This document shows positions 42,310-51,805 of a stretch of 64,000 nucleotides of DNA, in pieces. Under the pieces are notes generated by a model. It did not search any database. It had not been told where the DNA came from and saw nothing but the letters and a program-made list of their open reading frames with translations. This stretch comes from JAAXPZ01 sp965215705 (lineage in GTDB: Bacteria > Campylobacterota > Campylobacteria > Campylobacterales > Sulfurovaceae): positions 62,001-126,000 of the forward strand of contig CBDCEE010000008.1 of assembly GCA_965215705.1 (NCBI GenBank), read 5' to 3'. How positions within the stretch are numbered: the first letter of the stretch is position 1; every line of letters begins with the position of its first letter. Both the position numbers and the translations under genes were made by a program.

Positions 42310-43566
42310 TTATTTTCTTACAATCGTATCTTCACGTTCTGGACTGGTAGAGATGATGCCCATTTTGGTACCTATCATGGCTTCAAGTGCTTCGATATAG
42401 GACTTGGCTGTCTCAGGAAGAGCATCAAATTCTCGTACCCCTTCTGTCTTGTCCCATCCCGGGAAGCTTTTGTATACCGGCTTAGCATCTTCTAGGTCAT
42501 ACGGCACATAATCGATCTCTTTGCCATCCACTTCATACGCAACACAGACTTTGATCTCCTCAAAGCCATCGAGTACATCCAGTTTCATGAGGGCAACTTG
42601 ATCGACCCCATTGACACGTACGGCATGACGCATTGCCACTGCATCGAACCAGCCGCATCGGCGTGGTCTACCTGTGGTCGTACCAAATTCATGACCATTC
42701 TGGCGTAGCTTGTCACCTTCGGCAGAAAAATCCTCACTTGGGAATGGACCGTTACCCACTCTGGTACAGTAGGCTTTGGCAATGCCTGTAACCTTGCCTA
42801 TATCCTTGGGGTTAAGCCCTAGTCCTGCACAGGCACCTGCACTGACCGTGTTGGAAGAGGTGACATAAGGGTAGGTACCGTGATCGATATCGAGCATCGT
42901 ACCCTGAGCCCCTTCGAGCAGTACCTTTTTCTGCTCATCAAGAATCCGCCACATCATCTGCGTGGTATCGGTGATATAGAGAGCCAATACTTTTTTGTAC
43001 CCTTCCAGCTCTGCCAGTAGAGATGCTTCATCAGGCAGTGCCACACCCATCGCATCAAAGACTTTTCTGTTGATTCCAAAAAAGGTCATGATCTTAGAGA
43101 CTAGTTTTGGAGGATCGAGCAGCTCTCCAAGTCTATGTCCTACTCTGGCGACCTTGTCACCATAGGCAGGACCGATGCCCTTGCCCGTGGTACCGATGGC
43201 TTTGTCACCCTTCATACGCTCACGTGCTTGATCAATCAGTGCATGATACGGTAGAAGTACATGGGCTTTGTCCGAGAGGAACAACCGTCCCTCCAGATCA
43301 TCGAATTGCTCCATCTCTTTGATAAAATCTACAGGCGAAAGGACGACCCCGTTACCGACGATATTCTTAGCATTGGGATTGAGTACCCCTGAAGGGATCA
43401 GATGCAGTGCATAGGTCTTGTCACCAATGACGATCGTATGTCCTGCATTGTGACCGCCTGCAAAACGACAGACATAGTCATGCGTCTGTGCCATATGGTC
43501 AACGATCTTTCCTTTTCCTTCATCTCCCCACTGGAGACCGACAATCAAATCTGCTTTATTAGGCAT
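42310..43566 (-). CDS. purA: adenylosuccinate synthetase
   Basis: A 418-residue PurA. VGLQWGDEGKGKIVD is the GTP P-loop region, FAGGHNAGHTIV, GTTGKGIGPAYGDK, EGAQGTMLDIDHGTYPYVTSSN and TTTGRPRRCGW are all standard. It makes adenylosuccinate from IMP and aspartate. The ATG at 43566 is chosen over the in-frame GTG two codons earlier, as AAAAGG is well placed for it. It overlaps hisZ by 8 nt. Confidence 0.97.
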   Translation of the reverse strand: MPNKADLIVGLQWGDEGKGKIVDHMAQTHDYVCRFAGGHNAGHTIVIGDKTYALHLIPSGVLNPNAKNIVGNGVVLSPVDFIKEMEQFDDLEGRLFLSDKAHVLLPYHALIDQARERMKGDKAIGTTGKGIGPAYGDKVARVGHRLGELLDPPKLVSKIMTFFGINRKVFDAMGVALPDEASLLAELEGYKKVLALYITDTTQMMWRILDEQKKVLLEGAQGTMLDIDHGTYPYVTSSNTVSAGACAGLGLNPKDIGKVTGIAKAYCTRVGNGPFPSEDFSAEGDKLRQNGHEFGTTTGRPRRCGWFDAVAMRHAVRVNGVDQVALMKLDVLDGFEEIKVCVAYEVDGKEIDYVPYDLEDAKPVYKSFPGWDKTEGVREFDALPETAKSYIEALEAMIGTKMGIISTSPEREDTIVRK

Positions 43567-44413
43567 TTTCACCCTTTTGTATTAATTTTTCGACGCAGGC
43601 ATCGGTATAGATCGCAAATCCTGCTGCGCGTACCTCTTCTACCTCATAGATACCACCTGTGGCATAGAGTCTGTTCTCCTCGAACATCCGAAAGAGTAGA
43701 GAGTCATAGTAACGCATCTGTGCATAGTAGAGTGGAGAGACCACGATCTGGTCATAGTCCAACCCCTCTGCCTCCTCCGCAATCTTTTGTAACTCAAACG
43801 CAATATCCGAAGGGAACATAGAAAGATCTTGTAGATCCTCTACTGTATGGATTTTGACCAGTCGCTCCATCCATGTCAATCCTGAACTGAGAATAGCTTC
43901 TATATGCATAGACTTAACAGCCTCTAGAGAGATACCATACTTCTCATTCAGAAGCTTGGGTATAGCGATATTGGCGATCTGAAGGATCGGTGTGATCCTC
44001 TGATGGGATAGCAGTGTGATACTCATTTGACACGCCTCTTGAAAACTCCCCTCGATCAACTCTGCACCAACCTGATACTGCTCCGTCGTCGGGAAGCTAA
44101 AGATCGGTTGGATGTAAAACCACTTCTTTGCATCACTGCTGCGGCCGAGTCGTTTGGTCACGATACGCACCACATCTGCTGTGGAGTCTGCCCGGAGACT
44201 TACCTCATGGTTGGCAGCATCATTGAGCCTGACCAGTGGCTTTTTGCTCCCAAAACTCTCATGCTGGTGGTAAGAGAACAGCGGTGTCACGATCTCCTGA
44301 TATTCCTCTTTCTCCAGCAGCAGTGCCGAGCCATTCTCTATGGCACGTTTGATTCTGGCACTCTCACCAAAGTAAAGATGGCTACCACTGGGGATCTCAT
44401 GTGCAAATATCAT
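43559..44413 (-). CDS. hisZ: HisZ-like ATP phosphoribosyltransferase regulatory subunit
   Basis: A 284-residue paralog of class II aminoacyl-tRNA synthetases, with VTPLFSYHQHE, VSLRADSTADVVRI and IQPIFSFPTTEQYQVGAELI, the HisZ pattern. It regulates the short HisG in histidine synthesis; hisG is not in the window. It lacks the tRNA-binding part. It overlaps the aminotransferase stop by 4 nt (ATGA) and purA by 8 nt, so three genes are translationally coupled. Confidence 0.85.
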   Translation of the reverse strand: MIFAHEIPSGSHLYFGESARIKRAIENGSALLLEKEEYQEIVTPLFSYHQHESFGSKKPLVRLNDAANHEVSLRADSTADVVRIVTKRLGRSSDAKKWFYIQPIFSFPTTEQYQVGAELIEGSFQEACQMSITLLSHQRITPILQIANIAIPKLLNEKYGISLEAVKSMHIEAILSSGLTWMERLVKIHTVEDLQDLSMFPSDIAFELQKIAEEAEGLDYDQIVVSPLYYAQMRYYDSLLFRMFEENRLYATGGIYEVEEVRAAGFAIYTDACVEKLIQKGENA

Positions 44414-45537
44414 GCTTGCCCTTTCGGATGGAGTATACTTTTGAAATACTCTTCATTGTAGACACGGCTTGCCGTGCCATCATACGCTCTGCGACCCAGC
44501 TTGGCAAGGGAGAGCTCTACGGCATTGACCACCCAGACGGATTCATACGATTCGATAAAGCCCATCTGATTGATACGGAAGATCTTGCCTTTGAGGTGAT
44601 CCTGTCCACCTGCCACATTGACTGCAAACAGCTCTTTGAGGATCGTGCGTATCTCTGAGGCTTTCGGGTCATCGATGGTAGTCATTGATTTAGCCGGAGA
44701 CTGAGGATAGCTGTGCAATCCGATCGCCTCGAGTGCAAAGCGTGTTGCCTTGGCACGTCTGGCTGTATCACAGTAGAGCTTACCGAAACCAAAGTCATCA
44801 ATCTGCTTCAACACTGCTAGCAGACCAATGACCAGCGTAGTAGCCGCGGTATAGGCAGTGGTGTTCTGTCGCTGTTTTTTGATCTCAGAGGCGAGATTGA
44901 GGTAATACCCTTTGCCCTCTCCGATCTTCTCTATGGCTACGTTACTGAGTCCTAGGATGGAGAGCCCAGGAGGCAACATTAGTGCCTTTTGGCTGCCTGC
45001 TATCAGACAGTCGATATGTGCTACATCGATACGCTCCACTCCCACAGCAGTGATCCCGTCTGCGATCACCATGATCTCAGGATTGATCTCTTTGACCGCT
45101 GTTGCAATCTCCTCTACAGGATGACGCAGCCCACCTGCAGACTCAGAGATCTGGATCGCGATGGCATCAATATGGGGATTGGCTTTGACGGCAGTCAGTA
45201 TCTCCTCTACAGAAGCGGGGGTATCCCAGTCATGCCTGATCTCCATCGTAGCCAGACCATGTGCTTTGGCGATCTTGCCAAAACGCTCTCCAAATTTGCC
45301 CGAGTTGACAAAGAGCAGTGTGTCATGACAGAGATTACTTACAGCAGCCTCCATCGCACCGGTGCCTGTAGAAGCGAGCATCACTACCTCATCAGTAGCA
45401 AAGAGCTTAAACAGCAGTGCTCGGGTCTCTTCAAAGATCGCTTCAAATTCAGGGGTACGGTGGTGAATGGTAGGCTCAGCCATAGCGAGTCTCACAGACT
45501 CCGGTACAGGGGTAGGTCCTGGGGTAAAAAGTAGCAT
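44410..45537 (-). CDS. class V aminotransferase (alanine-glyoxylate/serine-pyruvate/aspartate type)
   Basis: A 375-residue PLP enzyme starting MLLFTPGPTPVPESVRLAM. HHRTPEFEAIF, TGTGAMEAAVSNL and the PLP lysine in CLIAGSQKALMLPPGLS place it in the class V group that includes serine-glyoxylate and alanine-glyoxylate aminotransferases. The start at 45537 has GAGG 6 nt upstream; the ATG at 45543 overlaps that ribosome site. It heads aminotransferase-hisZ-purA. The substrate cannot be fixed from sequence. Confidence 0.85.
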   Translation of the reverse strand: MLLFTPGPTPVPESVRLAMAEPTIHHRTPEFEAIFEETRALLFKLFATDEVVMLASTGTGAMEAAVSNLCHDTLLFVNSGKFGERFGKIAKAHGLATMEIRHDWDTPASVEEILTAVKANPHIDAIAIQISESAGGLRHPVEEIATAVKEINPEIMVIADGITAVGVERIDVAHIDCLIAGSQKALMLPPGLSILGLSNVAIEKIGEGKGYYLNLASEIKKQRQNTTAYTAATTLVIGLLAVLKQIDDFGFGKLYCDTARRAKATRFALEAIGLHSYPQSPAKSMTTIDDPKASEIRTILKELFAVNVAGGQDHLKGKIFRINQMGFIESYESVWVVNAVELSLAKLGRRAYDGTASRVYNEEYFKSILHPKGQA

Positions 45538-45625
45538 AGTCATCCTCGCAATCGCCATCATGACGACGGCGTAGTTGGCTGAGATTATAGCGAAATGGAG
45601 GTTAGTTTTTGGTGAAGCAATGGAC

Positions 45626-47455
45626 TCACAGAGCCACTGTCTGCTGTCCAATCTCCTTATAACGGGTATAATAATGTTCTACAAAAGATTTTATCTCTTC
45701 ATTTTTAGGGAGATAGATACCTCCGTTTTTCATAGTATAGTGTCCTAAATAGACACTGGCATCTACTTTTTTGAGATAATTTTCTGCCAGATTCTTATAG
45801 GCAGAGATATAGGCTTCTTTCATCACATCATACTGTGTATAGTCTATCTGTATCTGCCCATCATACGTGATGATACCAGAGCCAAAGAGAATATCCAGAT
45901 GGATCAGTCCTTCACAGTAGTAAGGCAATACTTCACCCACTTCTCTCCATGCCATAAGACCCACAGCACGTGAGACCAGATCATCTATGATATGCTCTTT
46001 GAGGGCTTCCCGTTCATTATGAAAGAATGCCATGAGCCCGCCAGCGGTAGCCTTGAACTCCTCTATGTTTTTAAATTGTCCCGAGCCATTCATTGTCGTC
46101 TCTGTATCGGAGTCTATCCATAAGATATGCCCATACTCATGCCCTACGGTAGAGATATCGTAGATCTCCTGCCAAAGTGTGGGCTCTTCTTCTATGAGGG
46201 CTTTTTGTTTTTGCACAAAGGCTTCACCCATTGTTTCCACACTGAGTTTCATTGTAGGCTTAGATTTTTTAGACTCCATGACAAAGTCCGCATAAGCAAA
46301 GATCTTTTTGCCTAGCTCTGCAGAGACTCCCTCATCATTGGGTACGACCTGTGCAGAGAAGAGTCCATTGAACTCTGCAGCATAATAGAGAATAGGCTGC
46401 CCAATATAGAGCTGTGTCTCATCTACCTGTGTGAGATTTTTATCCATCGTTTTTTCTGCTTTGCTTCCGAAGTCTTTTGCCATTTTGGAAGCAAAGTCCT
46501 TAATGTTCTGACGTGTGGGTGAGCCCTCTTGTAAGGCAGGGTTGACAATACGCAGATCCCACTCCAGTGCTACTGCCTTTCTATAGTGATCCTCATAATA
46601 CTCCAGAGGGTGCCCTACCTGTAGTGGTGTTTTCACTGCCATCCATCTCCTGTCTACCTCTGCCCACTTGCTTATGAGTTCATCGGGTACCGTATGTGCA
46701 AAGGCCTCTTTGATCGCTGCAAAGTAGGCGATCCATTCTGCCTTTTGCCCATATACATCATCCTCATGCTCTTCCAAAAGCATCATGAGTTTTCCTAGTG
46801 CCGTAGTGACTTCTGCCACCTCTTTGGGGAAGGCTTCTGCATAGGCAAGCGATCTATACCCTGTATCTTCTTTTTTAAGTACAGAGTAGCATCTGTCACC
46901 CACACAGCCACTCTCATCCTTGTCGAGCAGAGATTCTCCCTGTAGCATCTCGAAGACCTTGGCATCATCCCCATGGAACATCTCACTCAACTCCAGATTG
47001 ACCGTATGGAGAATATGTGCTGTCCAGTGACTCTGCCATTCACTCATTTTGATCCCTACAAAATGCACCCCAAAGATCAGCGAACGGTAAAACGGTGTCA
47101 AAAGCTTCTGCTCCTCGATCCAGCCTATCAGTCTCTCATGTCGGGTGATATGCATCATACTCACAAAGCCATAGGCAAGCTCTTTTTTGACACGTATCTC
47201 CTCTGCACTAAAGTCTGCTTTGGAGAGTACCTGCTCGAGCGCATCTTCTCGCAGATTTATGATACGTGTCAGTGCTGCCATCACAGTATCATCATTTCTC
47301 TCCAGCTTGAGTAAGTTCAGAAAACTCCCTACCAGCTGCTCTGCCTTCTCATGTGTCCCATCGAGTAACGCATAAAAACTGTTAAGCTCAAATTGTCTGT
47401 CCTGTAGCTCTAGGTAGATGGCTTGTAGGTCGTTCATAAATTGTTGTTGTGTCAT
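45626..47455 (-). CDS. CiaB-like protein with gluzincin metallopeptidase motif
   Basis: A 609-residue cytosolic protein without signal peptide or membrane segment. VGHEYGHILW (HExxH at 439-443) and a downstream NIEEFKATAGG (Glu465/466) match the HExxH...E zinc site of gluzincin peptidases. Overall length and helical N-terminus resemble the Campylobacter family annotated as invasion antigen CiaB. The ATG at 47455 has AAAGAGAAAA upstream; a longer frame has no support. In a free-living autotroph a peptidase role is more plausible than invasion. Peptide substrate unknown. Confidence 0.65.
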   Translation of the reverse strand: MTQQQFMNDLQAIYLELQDRQFELNSFYALLDGTHEKAEQLVGSFLNLLKLERNDDTVMAALTRIINLREDALEQVLSKADFSAEEIRVKKELAYGFVSMMHITRHERLIGWIEEQKLLTPFYRSLIFGVHFVGIKMSEWQSHWTAHILHTVNLELSEMFHGDDAKVFEMLQGESLLDKDESGCVGDRCYSVLKKEDTGYRSLAYAEAFPKEVAEVTTALGKLMMLLEEHEDDVYGQKAEWIAYFAAIKEAFAHTVPDELISKWAEVDRRWMAVKTPLQVGHPLEYYEDHYRKAVALEWDLRIVNPALQEGSPTRQNIKDFASKMAKDFGSKAEKTMDKNLTQVDETQLYIGQPILYYAAEFNGLFSAQVVPNDEGVSAELGKKIFAYADFVMESKKSKPTMKLSVETMGEAFVQKQKALIEEEPTLWQEIYDISTVGHEYGHILWIDSDTETTMNGSGQFKNIEEFKATAGGLMAFFHNEREALKEHIIDDLVSRAVGLMAWREVGEVLPYYCEGLIHLDILFGSGIITYDGQIQIDYTQYDVMKEAYISAYKNLAENYLKKVDASVYLGHYTMKNGGIYLPKNEEIKSFVEHYYTRYKEIGQQTVAL

Positions 47456-47514
47456 ATTTTCTCTTTTCGGGTACCCATAAATGGCACCCCTACATTTAAT
47501 GGTTTTTCTTCGTG

Positions 47515-47538
47515 AGGGCAATCTCTTATGGTTGCCCT
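47515..47538 (-). terminator. hairpin after rdgB
   Basis: AGGGCAA and TTGCCCT pair around a 10-nt loop, overlapping the rdgB stop codon. No T run follows on the minus strand. Confidence 0.4.
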
Positions 47539-48124
47539 ATTTATATCGTAACATCTCTATAATCGGTACTGCCAATGCCAATGCTTTATGCCGATGTGAG
47601 ATCCCTGCTTTGACCTCATCTCCCAGCTCTGCCAATGTCTGCGCATAGCCCTCAGGGATAAACATCGGATCATAACCAAAACCCTTACTACCTCTAGCCT
47701 CTGAAATAGCATCTCCATACATCCAACCGTGTACTACATACTCACCATATCGAGAGACGATAGCGATAGCAGCGGTATAGTAGGCGGGGGTACGATCCGT
47801 CTGCTTACCTACCTCTGAGATCAACTTGTCCAGATTTTGCTTGGCAGTCGCATCTTCCCCTGCATAACGAGCAGAGTAGATACCGGGAATATCTCCAAAC
47901 AGAGGCACAGAGATACCACTATCATCTGAGATCACCAGATAGCTCTCTCCCAGTCTCTCATAAATGGCACGTGCCTTGATCAGTGCATTTTCTGCAAATG
48001 TACTGCCATCTTCAATGATCTCAAAAGCCTCTATAATCTCTGAAAAAGCCTTGATCTCATCACCTAGAAGTTGTTTAAACTCTCTTATTTTTCCACTATT
48101 TCCACTTGCTAGTACCAACTGCAT
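47537..48124 (-). CDS. rdgB: XTP/dITP diphosphatase (non-canonical purine NTP hydrolase)
   Basis: A 195-residue HAM1/RdgB protein. LVLASGNSGKIREFKQLL is the standard N-terminus, VISDDSGISVPLFGDIPGIYSARYAG the active-site block, and GSKGFGYDPMFIPEGY and SHRHKAL the C-terminal motifs. It hydrolyses dITP and XTP to protect DNA. The ATG at 48124 is chosen because GAGG lies 6 nt upstream; an earlier ATG overlaps that site. Confidence 0.95.
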   Translation of the reverse strand: MQLVLASGNSGKIREFKQLLGDEIKAFSEIIEAFEIIEDGSTFAENALIKARAIYERLGESYLVISDDSGISVPLFGDIPGIYSARYAGEDATAKQNLDKLISEVGKQTDRTPAYYTAAIAIVSRYGEYVVHGWMYGDAISEARGSKGFGYDPMFIPEGYAQTLAELGDEVKAGISHRHKALALAVPIIEMLRYK

Positions 48125-48218
48125 CTTTAACCTCATGTTAAACTACGAGGAGTATAATCCGACAAAATAACCCCGAATTAAATATCCCTGATTTAAGGGA
48201 TTATATCAAAGGAACGCT

Positions 48219-49556
48219 ATGAAAGCTATTATTGGTAAAGTATGGCATCTGAGCCTTATTATTGGATTACGATTTTTCGGACTTTTTGTGGTCATGTCTG
48301 TACTCTCAGCCTATGCCACAGACTTATCTGGCTCCACAGCTACTCTCGTAGGTCTAGCTGTAGGCGGGTACGCTCTGACTCAAGCAGCACTGCAGGTGCC
48401 TTTTGGAATGCTCAGTGACAAAATAGGGCGCAAACCCACCATCCTGATAGGTTTGTTGATCTTTGCGGCAGGATCCATAATCGCTGGAACAGCAGATAAC
48501 ATTACAACACTCCTTATCGGACGCTTCTTACAAGGAGCCGGTGCCATTGGAGCAGTCATTATCGCGATGATCTCTGACCATGTCCGCGAAGATGAGCGTG
48601 CACACGCCATGGCAGTGATGGGCATGGTGATCGCTCTGGCGTTTACAGCAGCGATGGTAATCGGGCCGATCATTGGAGGGTTCAGCGGTGGTGTCTCCAC
48701 ACTTTTCTATATGACCGCCGGGATCGCCCTGATCTCGATCATTCTGCTCTTTACTGTCGTACCTGAGCCTCCCACTATCACCCACTCTTTTGCCGAGGAA
48801 GAGGCAAAGGTCAGAGATGTGTTCAAAGACAAGGATCTACTGAGAATGTATATCACCTTTCTCTTTCATAGCTCCACGATGGCGATCGCCTTTTTCCTCA
48901 TCCCACTGGTACTCAAGTCCAAGTTTGACCTACCTCTGGGAGAGTTCTGGAAGGTCTATCTCCCAGCGGTATTCTTCGGTATCATCGCTATGGGGCCAGC
49001 AGCAGTCTTTGGAGAGAAGTACAACAAGGGTAAAGAGGTCTTCCTCATCTCTATCGGCTTCATCGCAGTAGCCTTCTTACTCATGGGTTTTAGCTCTGTG
49101 CTGTGGGCATTTGCTGTGGGTGTGGTCTTTTTCTTTATCGGGTTCAATATGTTCGAGCCACTCCTACAGAGCTTTGTCAGCAAATTCGCCAAAGCCCACC
49201 AAAAGGGAGCTGCTCTAGGAGTTGCCAATACCTTCTCCTATATCGGCATGGGTGTAGGTGCCACACTCGCTGGCAAGCTCTTCGAAATAGGAAATGTGAG
49301 TGCCGTAGCTATCGCTGTACTCATAGTCTCAGTATTCTGGGCATTTTGGATATTAGGTATGAGAAACCCCGGACTACGTGCAACAGTATATCTCGATACA
49401 GAGACCTTTGATAGAGAAAAGCTCACCACACTTAAAATCACCGAGGGCATCAACGACATCTATGTCAACGAGACCGAAGGCATGATGGTCATCAAGTATG
49501 ACAAAGAGCTCGCCGACGAAGATGAGATACGGGGACTCATGCTCAAGAGGGCATAG
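48219..49556 (+). CDS. MFS transporter with C-terminal YajR-type domain
   Basis: A 445-residue major facilitator with about twelve membrane helices. The loop GMLSDKIGRKPTIL between helices 2 and 3 is the family signature, and GRFLQGAGAIGAVIIAMISD follows. After the last helix a soluble tail of about 60 residues (ATVYLDTETFDREKL ... GMMVIKYDKELADEDEI) has the ferredoxin-like YAM domain pattern of YajR, an E. coli proton-driven exporter of unknown substrate. AAAGGAACG precedes the ATG. It stands alone, divergent from rdgB. Confidence 0.88.
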   Translation: MKAIIGKVWHLSLIIGLRFFGLFVVMSVLSAYATDLSGSTATLVGLAVGGYALTQAALQVPFGMLSDKIGRKPTILIGLLIFAAGSIIAGTADNITTLLIGRFLQGAGAIGAVIIAMISDHVREDERAHAMAVMGMVIALAFTAAMVIGPIIGGFSGGVSTLFYMTAGIALISIILLFTVVPEPPTITHSFAEEEAKVRDVFKDKDLLRMYITFLFHSSTMAIAFFLIPLVLKSKFDLPLGEFWKVYLPAVFFGIIAMGPAAVFGEKYNKGKEVFLISIGFIAVAFLLMGFSSVLWAFAVGVVFFFIGFNMFEPLLQSFVSKFAKAHQKGAALGVANTFSYIGMGVGATLAGKLFEIGNVSAVAIAVLIVSVFWAFWILGMRNPGLRATVYLDTETFDREKLTTLKITEGINDIYVNETEGMMVIKYDKELADEDEIRGLMLKRA

Positions 49557-49592
49557 AGCTGACCCCTTGCATAGTAATGAAGGTCATGACAT

Positions 49593-51695
49593 CTAGTCGG
49601 GTCCGTTACCTGCCCCACAGCGATAGACCTTAATGTCATCTCCATCTGTAGAACCTGGTGTAGAATCATACATGACACCTATATACATGTTTCCTGCGGA
49701 ATCAATGGCAAGACTCGGTCCTCTAAGTTTTTGGTCGTCAACTAATGGTTTTGCCGCTTCACTCCAAACTGTACCATCATATTTACTTGTATAAATACTT
49801 CTGCTCCCATCTCCATCTTCATGTTGCCATGCGACATAAATATTTCCCTCGTTATCTTCTGCAAGGCTGATACATTGGTTGTATACTCCACCACTTCCCA
49901 GACCTCCAGAAGTATTGACGCTTGTACTCCCATTGATGATACTGCCTATCAAGGTTGCATTAAAGGATGCATCATAACGTTTAACATACACCTCTGGATC
50001 ATGAGAACTGTTGGGGGTGCCCTTTTCTACATAGGCAATAAGTAGCTGATTATTTTGATCCATGATCATTGAACGACACGCTATCTGACGGTTGGTTGTA
50101 TTGCTTTCCAGATATCCTTTAAATGCCCATTTTGACCCATTATAATCATACAATCGTGTATGAGTATACGACGAACCCTCAGGAAGATATTTGGTTACCA
50201 AAATAGGATTATCATCATCTTTTAAGATTATTCTTGAGACATGTGTCCCATTATGACCATCAATCGAAGTTAACTCTGACCAACTGCCTCCATCATATTT
50301 TTGAAATCTCAAATAATTCCCAGAACCTTTAGAATCTCTTCGCATAGTTACAGGATAGTTGTTGCTGTCGATGTCCATATCAAATTCAGCATACGAATTA
50401 TGGGCACTGGATGTTATATCATTCCATAGTGAAGTTTCCCATTTCTTGGTATATACATACCCACCATCGTTCTTCACATAATAGTATAGGTATGGTTGCT
50501 TATCACTTTGATCCAATTTGATAACAGGTCTTTTCTTCAGTCCACTATGTCCTGCACTATTAACATTTCCTCCTAGCGCTGTCCATGAAGCACCATCATA
50601 ACTTTTGACATGGTAATAAGACTCACTATATGCGCCTTCTGCCCATACTACATAGAGTTTATCCGTTGTACGGTCAATGATCAATGAAGGCCACTCTGCC
50701 TCTTGTGATTGGTTGATATCGAGCACAGGCTCACTGATTGTTACCCAACAGCCACCTTTAACCGTGACATTCACCTCATCTGTATCTGTGGCACCGTCAT
50801 CGTCTGTTACTGTCAATATGAGCGTATGTACACCTATACTGAAGTCAGATTTACTGAAACTCTCCGCTGTACTCAGTACACTACTACCTTCTTTCCATTC
50901 ATAGGAGATAATCGTTCCATCAGGATCCGTACTGGCAGAACCATCCAGCATCACACTGCTGCCTTCAGTAACGCTCTGATCCACTCCGGCATCTGCTATG
51001 GGAAGCTGATTGGGAGCACTGTTTACTGTGACATTGACATCATCTGTTGCCACAGCACCATCATCATCTATCACTGTCAATATAATCGTATGTACGCCTA
51101 TACTGAAGTCTGACTTACTAAAACTAACTGCTGTACTCAGTACACTACTGCCTTCTTTCCATTCATAGGAGATAATCGTTCCATCAGGATCCGTACTGGC
51201 AGAACCATCCAGCATCACACTGCTACCTTCAGTGACGGTCTGATCCACTCCTGCATCTGCTACGGGAAGCTGATTGGGAAGTGCATTCACCGTCACATTC
51301 ACCTCAGTTGTACCTGTAGCACCATCATCATCTGTCACTGTCAGGGTAACGGTATGAAGTCCTACACCCAACTCAGTGGTGGTAAAACTAATGGCACTGC
51401 TGAGTACCGCACGCGTACTACTCTTCCTCTTTTTAGCATTGGCTGTACTGTTTACTGCAATGGTCATCTCTTCCCATTGGTAAGAGACAATACTCCCATC
51501 AGGATCTGAGCTCCCACTCGCATCAAAGGTCACAGGATCACCCACAGTAGATACCCTTGGGCTTACAGTAGCTACCGCTATGGGAGCGGTCACCTCCGAA
51601 CCACATGCGCAACCCTTATCCTCACAGCCGGTCAAAGCAACCAGCATAAAAGCCAGGAACATCCATACCCATGTTTTTAGGTTTCTATATTTCAT
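49593..51695 (-). CDS. lipoprotein with three PKD-type domains and a C-terminal propeller-like region
   Basis: A 700-residue exported protein. The signal ends in the lipobox LVALTGC, so it is a lipoprotein anchored to a membrane. Three PKD/REJ-type immunoglobulin-like domains follow (about residues 38-140, 141-228, 229-317), each with GSSDPDG or GSASTDPDGTIISYEW and DDDGA. Domains two and three are nearly identical. The remaining 380 residues contain repeated units with YDGxSW and an aromatic-Asp pattern (SYDGASWTALGG, KYDGGSWSELTS, KYDGTVWSEA), like a sialidase-type beta propeller. It is likely an outer-surface adhesin or glycan-binding protein. AGGAGGTTAAG precedes the ATG. Confidence 0.8.
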   Translation of the reverse strand: MKYRNLKTWVWMFLAFMLVALTGCEDKGCACGSEVTAPIAVATVSPRVSTVGDPVTFDASGSSDPDGSIVSYQWEEMTIAVNSTANAKKRKSSTRAVLSSAISFTTTELGVGLHTVTLTVTDDDGATGTTEVNVTVNALPNQLPVADAGVDQTVTEGSSVMLDGSASTDPDGTIISYEWKEGSSVLSTAVSFSKSDFSIGVHTIILTVIDDDGAVATDDVNVTVNSAPNQLPIADAGVDQSVTEGSSVMLDGSASTDPDGTIISYEWKEGSSVLSTAESFSKSDFSIGVHTLILTVTDDDGATDTDEVNVTVKGGCWVTISEPVLDINQSQEAEWPSLIIDRTTDKLYVVWAEGAYSESYYHVKSYDGASWTALGGNVNSAGHSGLKKRPVIKLDQSDKQPYLYYYVKNDGGYVYTKKWETSLWNDITSSAHNSYAEFDMDIDSNNYPVTMRRDSKGSGNYLRFQKYDGGSWSELTSIDGHNGTHVSRIILKDDDNPILVTKYLPEGSSYTHTRLYDYNGSKWAFKGYLESNTTNRQIACRSMIMDQNNQLLIAYVEKGTPNSSHDPEVYVKRYDASFNATLIGSIINGSTSVNTSGGLGSGGVYNQCISLAEDNEGNIYVAWQHEDGDGSRSIYTSKYDGTVWSEAAKPLVDDQKLRGPSLAIDSAGNMYIGVMYDSTPGSTDGDDIKVYRCGAGNGPD
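50870..51240. repeat. 264-bp tandem duplication of a PKD domain
   Basis: A block starting near ACTGCCTTCTTTCCATTC recurs with a period of 264 bp (88 residues); for example CAGGATCCGTACTGGCAGAA begins at 50921 and again at 51185. The copies differ at few bases, so the duplication is recent or kept alike by gene conversion. Confidence 0.75.
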
Positions 51696-51805
51696 CTTAA
51701 CCTCCTCTCTTTTATTTGCTCTGTCTAAAGCAGAACCTATACCCCTATTTTACTCTGAATGTGTCACGGAAGTGTTGCATTTTGACGGGAAGGAGAGAAA
51801 GGAGA

